A stretch of 64,000 bases of DNA from Azospirillum ramasamyi (lineage in GTDB: Bacteria > Pseudomonadota > Alphaproteobacteria > Azospirillales > Azospirillaceae). Below, one piece after another: positions 38,427 through 46,480 of this stretch. Location: positions 1,064,978 through 1,128,977 of the forward strand of contig NZ_CP029829.1 of assembly GCF_003233655.1 (NCBI RefSeq), written 5' to 3'. The notes under the pieces are model-generated. The model was not told where the DNA came from, ran no database searches, and saw nothing but the letters and a program-made list of their open reading frames with translations. The stretch's first letter is position 1. Each line of letters starts with the position of its first letter. The translations under genes and the position numbers were made by a program.

Positions 38427-39233
38427 ATGCCCAGCCTTGAGATCATCAGCCGCCGTCCCGCAGGCACGCCTAAGGCGCCGCCGCTCCTGTTCGTTCACGG
38501 TGCCTTCAGCGGCGCCTGGATCTGGGATGCCAAGTTCCTGCCCTGGTTCGCCGCGCACGGGTGGGAGGCGCATGCCGTCTCGCTGCGCGGCCATGGCAAC
38601 AGCGAGGGGCGCGACCGGCTGCATGGGTTCGGCATCGCCGATTATGTGGAGGACGTGCTGCAGGCGGCCGACGGGCTGTCGGCGCCGCCGGTTCTGATCG
38701 GCCACTCCATGGGCGGCATGGTGGTGCAGCGCGCGCTGGCCAGGCGCCGTTTCGCCGGCGGCGTGCTGATGGCGTCGGCCCCGCCCTACGGCCTGTGGTC
38801 CTCCACCATGGGGCTGGCCTGGCGGTCGCCCTATGTGTTCCAGCAGATGGCGATGCTGACCAGCTTCGGCGAGAAGGCCATCGACCCGGAAGCGATCCGC
38901 CGGGCGATGTTCTCCGACAAGATGCCGCGCGAGGAGGCCGCCAAGTACGAGGCCTATCTGCAGGAGGAGTCGTGCCGGGTGTTGCTGGACATCGGCGGCT
39001 GGATCCCCTTCCCCGTGCTGCCGCCGCGCGGCACGCCGCTGATGGTGATGGGTGCGGAGGAGGATCTGCTGTTCCCGCGCGCGGAGGTGATCGCCACCGC
39101 CATGATGTTGGGCACCCAGCCGGTGTTCATGCCGGGAATGGGGCACGCGATGATGCTGGAACAGGACTGGCAATCGGTCGCCGGGCGGATCGGGCAATGG
39201 GTCTCGGCGACGGTGATGGCGGAGGCGGGCTGA
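38427..39233 (+). CDS. alpha/beta hydrolase
   Basis: 268 residues from ATG 38427. Clear motifs are LLFVHGAFSGAWIWD (oxyanion hole), VSLRGHGNSEG, VLIGHSMGGMVVQRAL (nucleophile Ser), VMGAEEDLLFP (acid) and MPGMGHAMMLE (His). It is cytosolic, without a signal peptide. It resembles small lysophospholipase/esterase-type proteins, but the substrate is not predictable. It is a single gene with a palindromic terminator 26 nt downstream. Confidence 0.9.
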   Translation: MPSLEIISRRPAGTPKAPPLLFVHGAFSGAWIWDAKFLPWFAAHGWEAHAVSLRGHGNSEGRDRLHGFGIADYVEDVLQAADGLSAPPVLIGHSMGGMVVQRALARRRFAGGVLMASAPPYGLWSSTMGLAWRSPYVFQQMAMLTSFGEKAIDPEAIRRAMFSDKMPREEAAKYEAYLQEESCRVLLDIGGWIPFPVLPPRGTPLMVMGAEEDLLFPRAEVIATAMMLGTQPVFMPGMGHAMMLEQDWQSVAGRIGQWVSATVMAEAG

Positions 39234-39258
39234 GGGAGAGAGTTGAGGGAGAGGGCTT

Positions 39259-39280
39259 GAGGGGGCGCATGCGCCCCCTC
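39259..39280. terminator. palindromic terminator between convergent genes
   Basis: GAGGGGGCGCA is followed by TGCGCCCCCTC, a perfect 22-bp palindrome with only a weak T-rich tail on the plus strand. It separates the hydrolase from the Pro-rich small gene. Confidence 0.6.
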
Positions 39281-39287
39281 GCTTCCT

Positions 39288-39476
39288 TTACGCCGTGGTC
39301 GGGTTCGGCATGCCCGGCATCGGCTCGTCGGCCGGCGGCGGGACTTCCGGCAGCACGTCGGGGTTGTCGGGCACCGGATAGGGATCGGGCGTGGTCGGCC
39401 GGCCGGGCTGCGGCGGGTTCGGGTTGGAGGGCGGCGGAACCTCGCCGGGGGTCGAAGGATTCTGCTGATCGCTCAT
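39288..39476 (-). CDS. small proline-rich protein of unknown function
   Basis: 62 residues starting MSDQQNPSTPGEVPPPSNP, with AGGAG 7 nt before the ATG. More than a third of residues are Pro, arranged as P-x-P and PPP runs with Asn, Asp and Glu; there is no hydrophobic segment. It is probably disordered. A possible EcfG-type promoter (GAAC-N16-CGTT) lies at 39513-39537, inside the end of the entericidin-like gene. The two small genes are in the same direction and may form one stress unit. Confidence 0.65.
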   Translation of the reverse strand: MSDQQNPSTPGEVPPPSNPNPPQPGRPTTPDPYPVPDNPDVLPEVPPPADEPMPGMPNPTTA

Positions 39477-39512
39477 TCGGAAACTCCTAGCTCGGGGGGA
39501 CGGCCCTGGGAT

Positions 39513-39537
39513 AACGCCTCAATCGACCGTCCGTTCA
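39513..39537 (-). promoter_or_regulatory. EcfG-like promoter candidate for the Pro-rich gene
   Basis: Minus strand: TGAAC at 39533-39537, 16 nt, CGTT at 39513-39516. One mismatch to GGAAC. It overlaps the 3' end of the entericidin-like gene and is 37 nt before the Pro-rich gene start. Confidence 0.4.
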
Positions 39538-39704
39538 ATCGCCCGGCCGCCGGCCTTCACATCCTGTCCGACGCCCTCCACCGTGTTGCAGCCGCTCAGC
39601 ATGGCCGCCAGCGCCATCAGGAAGGTCAGGATCACCAGTTCACGCGCGGGGAACGGGATCGCGCGGGCGACGGCGCGCTGCCGGCGGTTCTTGGCGTGGT
39701 GCAT
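39519..39704 (-). CDS. entericidin A/B-like small lipoprotein
   Basis: 61 residues from ATG 39702-39704 with GGAGAG about 6 nt upstream. A basic start (MHHAKNRRQRAVARA) leads into a hydrophobic stretch ending with the lipobox LSGC. Then comes the entericidin signature CNTVEGVGQDVKAGGRAIE. Entericidins are small stress-induced lipoproteins of the cell envelope; in E. coli EcnA and EcnB form an antidote/toxin pair. A perfect EcfG-type promoter precedes it (39766-39790), supporting stationary-phase or stress induction. Confidence 0.87.
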   Translation of the reverse strand: MHHAKNRRQRAVARAIPFPARELVILTFLMALAAMLSGCNTVEGVGQDVKAGGRAIERTVD

Positions 39705-39765
39705 GGCGTCTCTCCGGTGTGAAGGGGGAATGGCTGTCCAGGCGTCGTTCGTCTCTGTTTCTGAC

Positions 39766-39790
39766 AACGGGGCGGCTGCTGCTTGGTTCC
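39766..39790 (-). promoter_or_regulatory. EcfG general-stress promoter of the entericidin-like gene
   Basis: Minus strand: GGAAC at 39786-39790, exactly 16 nt, CGTT at 39766-39769, a full match to the alphaproteobacterial EcfG consensus. The gene starts 62 nt downstream. Confidence 0.75.
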
Positions 39791-39973
39791 GCGTATGCCT
39801 CTCCGGCCATGCAGGGAATGCAACGGTCCTTTCGAGGCCCTTGAAAACCTTGACGCGGTACGCCCACCGGGCAAGATGACCGGCTTTTGCGCAGCCTGCC
39901 CGCTTTCCGGCCAGCCGGTACGGTCCGGCGGCACGGCCAAGGCCGCATTCCCTATGCCGACACAGGTTCCACC

Positions 39974-41332
39974 ATGAGCACCGCCACCCTGCCCACGCCC
40001 GAGCCGTTGCGCGCGCGCCTCGCCGTCCACATCGGCGAACTGCTGCGGCTGGCGGCGCCGGTCATCATCTCCCGCACCGGGCTGATGGTGATGATGGCGG
40101 TCGATACGGCCATCGTCGGCCGGTATTCGGCGCAGGAACTGGCCTATTACGGGCTGGCCCATCTGCCGGCCAACATCATGGTCGGCACCGGCGTCGGCCT
40201 GCTGATGGGCACGGTGATGATCACCGCCCACGCCTTCGGCGCCGGCAACGATGCGGAGTGCGGGCGGTCATGGCGCCGCTCGATCCCCTATGCGTTGCTG
40301 CTGGGGGTGCTGTTCGCGCTGCTCTCCCTGCTGGGCGATCCGCTGTTCCAGGCGGGCGGCCAGACGCCGGACATGGCGGCGGGCGGCGCCCATGTCCTGG
40401 CGGTGCTCGGCCTCGGCGCGCCCGGCATGATGCTGTACATCACCACCGGCTTTTTCCTGGAGGGCATCAAGCGGCCGTTGCCGGGCATGGTCGCCATGGT
40501 GATCGGCAACATCGTCAACGCGGCGCTCGCCTGGGCGCTCGTCTGGGGCCATCTCGGGCTGGAACCGCTGGGCGCGGTCGGCTCGGCCTGGGCGACCACC
40601 ATCGTGCGCTGGGGCATGGGGCTGAGCCTGGTCGCCTATGTCTGGTGGATGCGCGACCATGACCGCTGGCAGGTCCGCCTGCCGGTGTCCGACTGGTGGC
40701 GCGGCGCGGCGCGGCAGCGCCATCTCGGCTATGCCGCCGGGCTCAGCATCGGGGTGGAGAGCGGCGCCTTCGCCGCGCTCGGCCTGTTCGCCGGCATGAT
40801 CTCCCCGCTGGCGCTGGCCGCCTACACGATCGGCCTGAACCTGACCGCCCTGCCCTTCATGGCGGCGGTCGGGCTGGCCTCGGCGACGGCGGTGCGGGTG
40901 GGCGTGGCCTATGGCCGCGGCGACCGCAGCGACATGGTGCTGGCGGGCTGGACCGGCCTCGGCGTGACCAGCGCCATCCTGGCCTGCGTCGGCATCCTCT
41001 ACCGCAGCCTGCCCGAGGCGCTGGGCACCATCTACACCAACGACCCCGAGCTGCTGGCGGCGGTGGTGCCGCTGATCGCCTTCACCGCCTGGGTCCTGAT
41101 CGCCGACGGCGGCCAGACGGTGATGGCGAACGCGCTGCGCGGCCGGCATGACGCCTGGGTTCCGACCGCGCTGCATTTCTTTTCCTATGCGGTGGTGATG
41201 ATACCGGTGTCGGCATTCCTCGCTTTCGGTCTCGGCCACGGCGTCCGAGGGCTTTTCGAGGGAATCCTGATCGCCAGCCTGGTATCGGTGACGATCCTGT
41301 CCCTGCGATTCGCCCGTTTGAGCCGGCGCTGA
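39974..41332 (+). CDS. MATE family efflux transporter
   Basis: 452 residues from ATG 39974. About twelve hydrophobic segments in two homologous halves are visible. The first half begins LLRLAAPVIISRTGLMVMMAVDTAIVGRY (split), typical of MATE/NorM/DinF proteins, and the second half begins GAARQRHLGYAAGLSIGVESGAF. Such pumps export cationic drugs or metabolites using Na+ or H+. It is followed by gyrA on the same strand, but a promoter lies between. The substrate is unknown. Confidence 0.92.
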   Translation: MSTATLPTPEPLRARLAVHIGELLRLAAPVIISRTGLMVMMAVDTAIVGRYSAQELAYYGLAHLPANIMVGTGVGLLMGTVMITAHAFGAGNDAECGRSWRRSIPYALLLGVLFALLSLLGDPLFQAGGQTPDMAAGGAHVLAVLGLGAPGMMLYITTGFFLEGIKRPLPGMVAMVIGNIVNAALAWALVWGHLGLEPLGAVGSAWATTIVRWGMGLSLVAYVWWMRDHDRWQVRLPVSDWWRGAARQRHLGYAAGLSIGVESGAFAALGLFAGMISPLALAAYTIGLNLTALPFMAAVGLASATAVRVGVAYGRGDRSDMVLAGWTGLGVTSAILACVGILYRSLPEALGTIYTNDPELLAAVVPLIAFTAWVLIADGGQTVMANALRGRHDAWVPTALHFFSYAVVMIPVSAFLAFGLGHGVRGLFEGILIASLVSVTILSLRFARLSRR

Positions 41333-41355
41333 GCCGGCTTTCCGGCCCCGAATCA

Positions 41356-41384
41356 TTGTGTGCAATTGCGAGAGTTGCTATATT
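41356..41384 (+). promoter_or_regulatory. gyrA promoter candidate
   Basis: TTGTGT at 41356-41361, 17 nt, TATATT at 41379-41384, in the 128-bp gap after the MATE gene. Expected transcript leader about 70 nt. Confidence 0.6.
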
Positions 41385-41460
41385 TCTTGGGCAAAACCTT
41401 CGGCCCGCAAGGCCAGTGACTGCCGCGGATTCCTGTAGCGGCGGCGCATTCGAAGAATGA

Positions 41461-44256
41461 GTGTCCTGCTTGAGCAATACGCCCCTTCCTCCCGCCTCCG
41501 ACATCGCGCCGATCAACATCGAAGACGAGATGCGGAAATCGTATCTCGACTACGCGATGAGCGTGATCGTGAGCCGTGCCCTGCCCGACGTCCGCGACGG
41601 GCTGAAGCCGGTGCACCGGCGCATCCTCTACGCGATGAAGGAGGGCGGGTACGACTCGACCAAGCCCTATAAGAAGTCGGCGCGCATCGTCGGCGACGTG
41701 ATGGGTAAATACCACCCGCACGGCGACAGCGCGATCTACGACGCCATGGTCCGCATGGCGCAGGACTTCTCCATGCGCCTGCCGCTGATCGACGGCCAGG
41801 GCAATTTCGGTTCGATGGACGGCGACCCGCCGGCGGCCATGCGCTACACCGAGGCGCGTCTGGCCAAGGCGGCGGAAGCGCTGCTCGACGACATCGACAA
41901 GGACACCATCGATTTCCAGGCCAGCTACGACGATTCGGGCCGCGAGCCCACGGTCGTCCCGGCGCGCTTCCCCAACCTGCTGGTGAACGGCGCCGGCGGC
42001 ATCGCCGTCGGCATGGCGACCAACATCCCGACCCACAATCTGGGCGAGGTGATCGACGCCTGCTGCGCCTACATCGACAACCCCGACATCACGCTCGAAG
42101 AGTTGATGGAGCATGTGCCCGGTCCCGATTTCCCGACGGGCGGCCTGATCCTCGGCCGGTCGGGCAGCCGGGCGGCGCTGCAGACCGGGCGCGGCTCGAT
42201 CATCCTGCGCGCCAAGACGCATTTCGAGGAGGTGCGCAAGGACCGCACCGCCATCGTCGCGACCGAGATTCCCTATCAGGTCAACAAGGCCAAGCTGATG
42301 GAACGCATCGGCGAGGTCGTGAACGACAAGATCATCGAGGGCATCTCCGACCTGCGCGACGAATCCGACCGCGACGGCGTGCGCGTGGTGATCGAGCTGA
42401 AGCGCGACGCGGTTCCCGACGTGGTGCTGGCCCAGCTGTTCCGCCATACCCAGCTCCAGACCTCCTTCGGCGTCAACATGCTGGCTCTGAACGGCGGCCG
42501 TCCGGAGCTGATGAATCTCCTGCAGATCATCACCGCCTTCATCCGCTTCCGCGAACAGGTCATCACCCGCCGGACCGAGTTCCTGCTGGGCAAGGCCCGC
42601 GAGCGGGCGCACACCTTGGTCGGTCTGGCGGTCGCCGTCGCCAACCTGGATGCGATGATCGAGCTGATCCGCAGCGCCCCCGATCCGGTCTGGGCGCGCG
42701 AGGAGATGATGAACCGCGAATGGCCGGTCCATGACGTCGGCCCGCTGATCGAGCTGATCGACGAACCGGGCCGCGGCGTCAGCCCGCAGAACACCTACCG
42801 CCTGTCGGAAGTCCAGGCCCGCGCCATCCTCGACCTGCGTCTGCACCGCCTGACCGGGCTGGAGCGCGACAGGATCGGCGCCGAGCTGACCGACGTCACC
42901 GACCAGATCGCCGATTTCCTCGCCACGCTCGCCAACCGGCCGAAGCTGATGGGGATCCTGCGCGACGAGCTGGTGGAGATGAAGGAGCGGTTCGGCAACC
43001 CGCGCCGCACCGAGATCCAGGATCTGGAGTTCGAGGCCGACATCGAGGACCTGATCCAGCGCGAGGACATGGTCGTCACCGTCAGCCAGTCCGGCTATGT
43101 GAAGCGGGTGCCGCTGTCGACCTACCGGGCGCAGAAGCGCGGCGGCAAGGGCCGCGCCGGCATGTCGATGAAGGCGGAGGATGCGGTCAGCGACCTGTTC
43201 GTCGCCAACACCCACACGCCGCTGCTGCTCTTCTCGAACCGCGGCATGGTCTACAAGCTGAAGGTCTACCGCCTGCCGCTGGGCAACCCGCAGGCGCGCG
43301 GCAAGGCCTTCGTCAACCTGCTGCCGCTGATCGACGGGGAGACCATCACCACCGTCCTGCCGCTGCCGGAGGACGAGGCCGCCTGGTCCGATCTGCACGT
43401 CGTCTTCGCCACGTCGAAGGGCAACGTGCGCCGCAACCGCATGTCCGACTTCGCCAACATCCGCTCCAACGGCCTGATCGCCATGAAGCTGGAGGAGGAA
43501 GGCGAGCGGCTGATCGGCGTCCACACCTGCTCCGAGGCCGAACACGACGTCCTTCTGGCGACCCGCGGCGGCAAGTGCATCCGCTTCCCGGTCGACGACG
43601 TGCGCGTCTTCGCCGGCCGCACCTCCACCGGCGTCCGCGGCATCAAGCTGGCCGACGGGGACGAGGTGGTGTCGCTGTCGATCCTGACCCATGTCGACGC
43701 CACGCCCGAGGAACGCGCCGCCTTCTTCAAGATGAAGCGCGACGAAGGGCTGGAGATGGAGGGCGAGGCCGCGCCGGAAGCCGACGACGTGCCGGCGGAC
43801 AGCGTCACCCTGACGCAGGAGCGGTACGAAGAACTGAAACAGAAGGAACAGTATATTCTGACCGTCTCCGACCGCGGCTATGGCAAGCGCAGCTCGTCCT
43901 ACGAGTATCGCATCGCCGGTCGCGGGGGCCAGGGCATCTGGAACATGGAGATGGGCGAGCGCAACGGGTCCATCGTCGCCGCCTTCCCGGTCGAATCGAA
44001 CCATCAGGTGATGATGGTGACCAACGGCGGCCAGGTGATCCGCATGCCCCTGCACGACGTGCGGGTGGCCGGCCGGAAGACGCTGGGCGTCACGCTGTTC
44101 CGCGTGGGGGCGGAAGAGCGGGTGGTCTCCGTCGCCACCATCGCCGAGGAAGAGGGCGAGAACGGCATGGATGCGGGCGTTGAGACTGGCGATGACGCCA
44201 ACGGTTCGGTCGAGTCCGGCGGTGATGCCGGCAGCTCCGCCGCGCCGAACGAGTAA
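41461..44256 (+). CDS. gyrA: DNA gyrase subunit A
   Basis: 931 residues; the start is GTG 41461 (TTG 41470 is possible). Gyrase introduces negative supercoils. The catalytic tyrosine is in [12 protein letters not shown]. The quinolone-resistance region reads [19 protein letters not shown], with the wild-type Ser and Asp at the E. coli 83 and 87 positions. The C-terminal beta-pinwheel has the GyrA box QKRGGKG, which marks gyrase rather than topoisomerase IV. An insert of ~35 residues after [20 protein letters not shown] and an acidic C-terminal tail ([15 protein letters not shown]) are alphaproteobacterial features. coaD follows 25 nt downstream. Confidence 0.98.
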   Translation: MSCLSNTPLPPASDIAPINIEDEMRKSYLDYAMSVIVSRALPDVRDGLKPVHRRILYAMKEGGYDSTKPYKKSARIVGDVMGKYHPHGDSAIYDAMVRMAQDFSMRLPLIDGQGNFGSMDGDPPAAMRYTEARLAKAAEALLDDIDKDTIDFQASYDDSGREPTVVPARFPNLLVNGAGGIAVGMATNIPTHNLGEVIDACCAYIDNPDITLEELMEHVPGPDFPTGGLILGRSGSRAALQTGRGSIILRAKTHFEEVRKDRTAIVATEIPYQVNKAKLMERIGEVVNDKIIEGISDLRDESDRDGVRVVIELKRDAVPDVVLAQLFRHTQLQTSFGVNMLALNGGRPELMNLLQIITAFIRFREQVITRRTEFLLGKARERAHTLVGLAVAVANLDAMIELIRSAPDPVWAREEMMNREWPVHDVGPLIELIDEPGRGVSPQNTYRLSEVQARAILDLRLHRLTGLERDRIGAELTDVTDQIADFLATLANRPKLMGILRDELVEMKERFGNPRRTEIQDLEFEADIEDLIQREDMVVTVSQSGYVKRVPLSTYRAQKRGGKGRAGMSMKAEDAVSDLFVANTHTPLLLFSNRGMVYKLKVYRLPLGNPQARGKAFVNLLPLIDGETITTVLPLPEDEAAWSDLHVVFATSKGNVRRNRMSDFANIRSNGLIAMKLEEEGERLIGVHTCSEAEHDVLLATRGGKCIRFPVDDVRVFAGRTSTGVRGIKLADGDEVVSLSILTHVDATPEERAAFFKMKRDEGLEMEGEAAPEADDVPADSVTLTQERYEELKQKEQYILTVSDRGYGKRSSSYEYRIAGRGGQGIWNMEMGERNGSIVAAFPVESNHQVMMVTNGGQVIRMPLHDVRVAGRKTLGVTLFRVGAEERVVSVATIAEEEGENGMDAGVETGDDANGSVESGGDAGSSAAPNE

Positions 44257-44281
44257 CGGAAGGGCGTAAGGGGGAACTTCC

Positions 44282-44845
44282 ATGGCGACCAGCCAGACCG
44301 AGACCAGCAAGGCGCGTCGAATCGGTGTCTATCCCGGCACCTTCGATCCGATCACCAACGGTCACATGGACATCATCCAGCGCGCCGCCCGTCAGGTCGA
44401 CCACCTGATCATCGGCGTCGCCCGGAATGCCGGCAAGGGGCCGCTCTACTCCACGGACGAGCGGGTCGCCATGGTTCGCGAGGACGTGGCCGCGCTGAAC
44501 GCCGCCGGGGCCAGCATCGAGGTGCGGGCGTTCGACAATCTGCTGATGCATTTCGCCATCGAGATGGACGCCAGGGTCATCATCCGCGGGCTGCGCGCCG
44601 TCTCGGACTTCGAATACGAGTTCCAGATGGCGGGCATGAACGCGCGGCTGAACCCGAAGGTCGAGACGATCTTCCTGATGTCGTCGGAGAAGCACCAGTT
44701 CATCTCCTCCCGCTTCGTGAAGGAGATCGGGCGCTTGGGCGGCGACATCCGCCACTTCGTCTCGGCCCGTGTCGCCGAACGGCTGGCCGAACGCTTCGCG
44801 CTGGAGGCCGGCAACGGCGCCACCCCGACGACCAATCAGACCTGA
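44282..44845 (+). CDS. coaD: phosphopantetheine adenylyltransferase
   Basis: 187 residues with AAGGGGG before the ATG. It catalyses the fourth step of coenzyme A synthesis. Nucleotidyltransferase motifs are visible: VYPGTFDPITNGHMDII (T/HxGH), RGLRAVSDFEYEFQMAGMN and FISSRFVKEIGRLGGDI. The N-terminal extension and the ~20-residue C-terminal tail (AERFALEAGNGATPTTNQT) are slightly longer than in E. coli. gyrA-coaD order is common in alphaproteobacteria and they are likely cotranscribed. Confidence 0.97.
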   Translation: MATSQTETSKARRIGVYPGTFDPITNGHMDIIQRAARQVDHLIIGVARNAGKGPLYSTDERVAMVREDVAALNAAGASIEVRAFDNLLMHFAIEMDARVIIRGLRAVSDFEYEFQMAGMNARLNPKVETIFLMSSEKHQFISSRFVKEIGRLGGDIRHFVSARVAERLAERFALEAGNGATPTTNQT

Positions 44846-44851
44846 CCCCGA

Positions 44852-44914
44852 AACCATGGGCTTGATGAGCGGGCTGGATCGCAAAATCCTGCATTTTCTA
44901 TCAAGCCCATGGTT
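44852..44914. repeat. 15-bp perfect inverted repeat between coaD and tRNA-Lys
   Basis: AACCATGGGCTTGAT (44852-44866) is the exact complement of 44900-44914, with a 33-nt centre that itself holds an AAAAT/ATTTT pair. It begins a few bases after the coaD stop. It is too long-looped for a typical intrinsic terminator and has no clear T-tract. Confidence 0.75.
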
Positions 44915-44986
44915 GACCTTTCAGGCGCGTCTTTCTATGGTGCGCCCACTTCCGGCGGGGGCCAGTTTCCCACCGCCGCGCTGGAT

Positions 44987-45062
44987 GATCCGGTAGCTCA
45001 GTCGGTAGAGCACGTGACTTTTAATCATGTGGCCGTGGGTTCGAATCCCACCCGGATCACCA
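44987..45062 (+). tRNA. tRNA-Lys (anticodon TTT)
   Basis: 76 nt with encoded CCA. The acceptor GATCCGG pairs with CCGGATC; the D arm is AGCTCAGTCGGTAGAGC. The anticodon loop CTTTTAA reads TTT, and the T arm is GTGGGTTCGAATCCCAC. All stems are intact. Confidence 0.97.
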
Positions 45063-45089
45063 TTCTTTCCAAGGCTTCCAGCTTCCCCC

Positions 45090-45114
45090 AAGGACCGCCA
45101 CGACGGTCCTTTTC
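45090..45114 (+). terminator. terminator after tRNA-Lys
   Basis: AAGGACCG / CGGTCCTT stem with a 6-nt loop followed by TTTC. Confidence 0.75.
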
Positions 45115-45167
45115 GGTTATGGGGCACATTCCAGGGCACCGGATTCCGGTGGTGCCGATCCTATTAA

Positions 45168-45270
45168 GAGACTAACTGCGCCCCTCGCCCGCAACGGGAT
45201 CATCGGCTCCATCCTGGTGGCGATGTTGGCCGTCGGCGTGCCGGAATTTGAGCGGATCAGGGTACGGTGA
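45168..45270 (+). pseudogene. possible remnant of a recombinase-like ORF next to tRNA-Lys
   Basis: An open piece ending in TGA at 45268-45270 translates in part to GIIGSILVAMLAVGVPEFER, which is reminiscent of the conserved LL-x-x-LA-x-x-AEFER helix of serine recombinases. There is no start or other domain. It lies just beyond a tRNA gene, where mobile DNA often inserts. The resemblance is short and could be chance. Confidence 0.2.
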
Positions 45271-45301
45271 CGCACCCATCTCTTGCGGGACGCACGCAAA
45301 G

Positions 45302-45329
45302 AAAAAGCCCCGCCGGAGCGGGGCTTTTT
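45302..45329. terminator. bidirectional terminator upstream of the tRNA-Arg 3' end
   Basis: AAAAAGCCCCGC-CGGA-GCGGGGCTTTTT forms a symmetrical stem with U-tracts on both strands. It serves the minus-strand tRNA-Arg transcript. Confidence 0.9.
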
Positions 45330-45354
45330 CCTGTTCTGCATCGGCTTGCCGAGA

Positions 45355-45431
45355 TGGCGACCCCAGCTGGATTCGAACCAGCGACCTGCCGCTTAGAAGG
45401 CGGCTGCTCTATCCAACTGAGCTATGGGGCC
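45355..45431 (-). tRNA. tRNA-Arg (anticodon TCT)
   Basis: 77 nt with encoded CCA. On the minus strand GGCCCCA pairs with TGGGGTC at the ends, the D arm is AGCTCAGTTGGATAGAGC, and the anticodon loop CTTCTAA reads TCT. The T arm is GCTGGTTCGAATCCAGC. Confidence 0.97.
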
Positions 45432-45457
45432 TTATCTCGGATCCCGAACTCCGCCGG

Positions 45458-45754
45458 TCAGAAGCGCGGACGGTCGGTGCGGAAATTGTCGGCGTAGTTG
45501 CGCGGGCGAACGCGGCGGACCGGCGCTTCCTGAACGGTGTAGTTCCAGCCCTCGCGCTCCGCGAACGCAATCGCCTCTTCCTTCGTCTCGAAGGACAGGC
45601 GCACCTGGTTCAGCGTGTCGCCGGAGCTTGTCCAGCCCATCAGGGGCTCCGGACGGCGCGGGGTCTCGATCTCGTAATCCAGCATCCAACGGTGAGTCTT
45701 GGCCCGGCCGGACTGCATGGCCGTCTTGCTCGGCTGATAGATCCGGACGTTCAT
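45458..45754 (-). CDS. ETC complex I subunit, NDUFS4-like
   Basis: 98 residues starting MNVRIYQPSKTAMQSGRAKT. It has the conserved pattern of the ETC_C1_NDUFA4/NDUFS4 family: WMLDYEIE, then PEPLMGWTSSGDT, VRLSFETKEEAIAFAEREGW and a basic tail ending FRTDRPRF. The family is an accessory subunit of NADH:quinone oxidoreductase at the inner membrane in alphaproteobacteria and mitochondria. It stands alone between tRNA-Arg and tRNA-Pro, away from the nuo operon, as is common in alphaproteobacteria. Confidence 0.93.
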   Translation of the reverse strand: MNVRIYQPSKTAMQSGRAKTHRWMLDYEIETPRRPEPLMGWTSSGDTLNQVRLSFETKEEAIAFAEREGWNYTVQEAPVRRVRPRNYADNFRTDRPRF

Positions 45755-45828
45755 GGCTTGCTCGTCTCCCCAATGCTGCGGTTACGTCCTGGCGCACATG
45801 GCTTGGACGCGGTTTTGTTCCTCGGCGA

Positions 45829-45906
45829 TGGTCGGGGCGCCCGGATTCGAACCGGGGGCCTCCAGTACCCAAAACTGGCGCGCTGACCAGACTGCGCTAC
45901 GCCCCG
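45829..45906 (-). tRNA. tRNA-Pro (anticodon TGG)
   Basis: 78 nt with encoded CCA. On the minus strand CGGGGCG pairs with CGCCCCG, and the anticodon stem CCAGT / ACTGG encloses TTTGGGT, reading TGG. The T arm is CCCGGTTCGAATCCGGG. Confidence 0.97.
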
Positions 45907-46075
45907 TCGCCGCGATGTGAGATACACGAACGCCACGCCTACGGCAAGCGGACGGCGCATCGCTTTCACGCTTTCTCCATCCCGCCTGCTAGACCCGGCC
46001 TCCAATGCGGCGTTCGGTCGCTAAACTCCATCCCCTCAACACATTTCCCCTTCAACAGATTTCCGGATCCATTCG

Positions 46076-46480
46076 TTGCCGTCGCTCACCCCTGCCCCGC
46101 TCGCCGTCGCCCTCTTCCTGCCCGACCTGGGCGACCGGCCGGGCCGGCGGGTGGCGGTCGACCTCGCCCATCGCCTGCTTCGCGCCGGAGCGGCGGTGGA
46201 TGTCGTCGCGCCGATGGGCGGCGGCCCCTTGCGCGCGGCGCTCGATCCCGCCATCGGCCAGATCGACCTCGCCAAACGGCACGCCGCGACCTCCGTCCTG
46301 GCGCTGGCGCGGGTGGTTGCAGAACGGCAGCACGGGCTGCTCGCCGCACCGCGGGAGGCGGGATGGATCGCCCGCGCGGCGCTGTGGCTGGCGCGCAGCG
46401 ATGCACCGATGGTGGCGCTGGCCGGCGACGCGGCGGCGGACTTCGCGGCTATTCGTGCCGCAGCGCCTCGATGGGATTGA
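46076..46480 (+). pseudogene. truncated glycosyltransferase (GT4-like N-terminal domain)
   Basis: 134 residues from a TTG start. The opening LAVALFLPDLGDRPGRRVAVDLAHRLLRAGAAVDVV (in two parts) matches the first Rossmann strand-helix of family 4 glycosyltransferases. Only about 130 residues remain, with no UDP-sugar-binding C-terminal domain. The frame ends 32 nt inside the 3' end of the convergent ABC permease gene. It looks like the stump of a gene cut by rearrangement, though a small functional protein cannot be excluded. Confidence 0.5.

Noticed and set aside
41457-41672. ATG at 41457 as a small gene
   Set aside because: It is out of frame with gyrA and overlaps its N-terminal region; the gyrA frame is unambiguous.
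41353-44310. 985-codon minus-strand ORF
   Set aside because: It is entirely antisense to gyrA and encodes low-complexity Asp/Gly/Val/His sequence.
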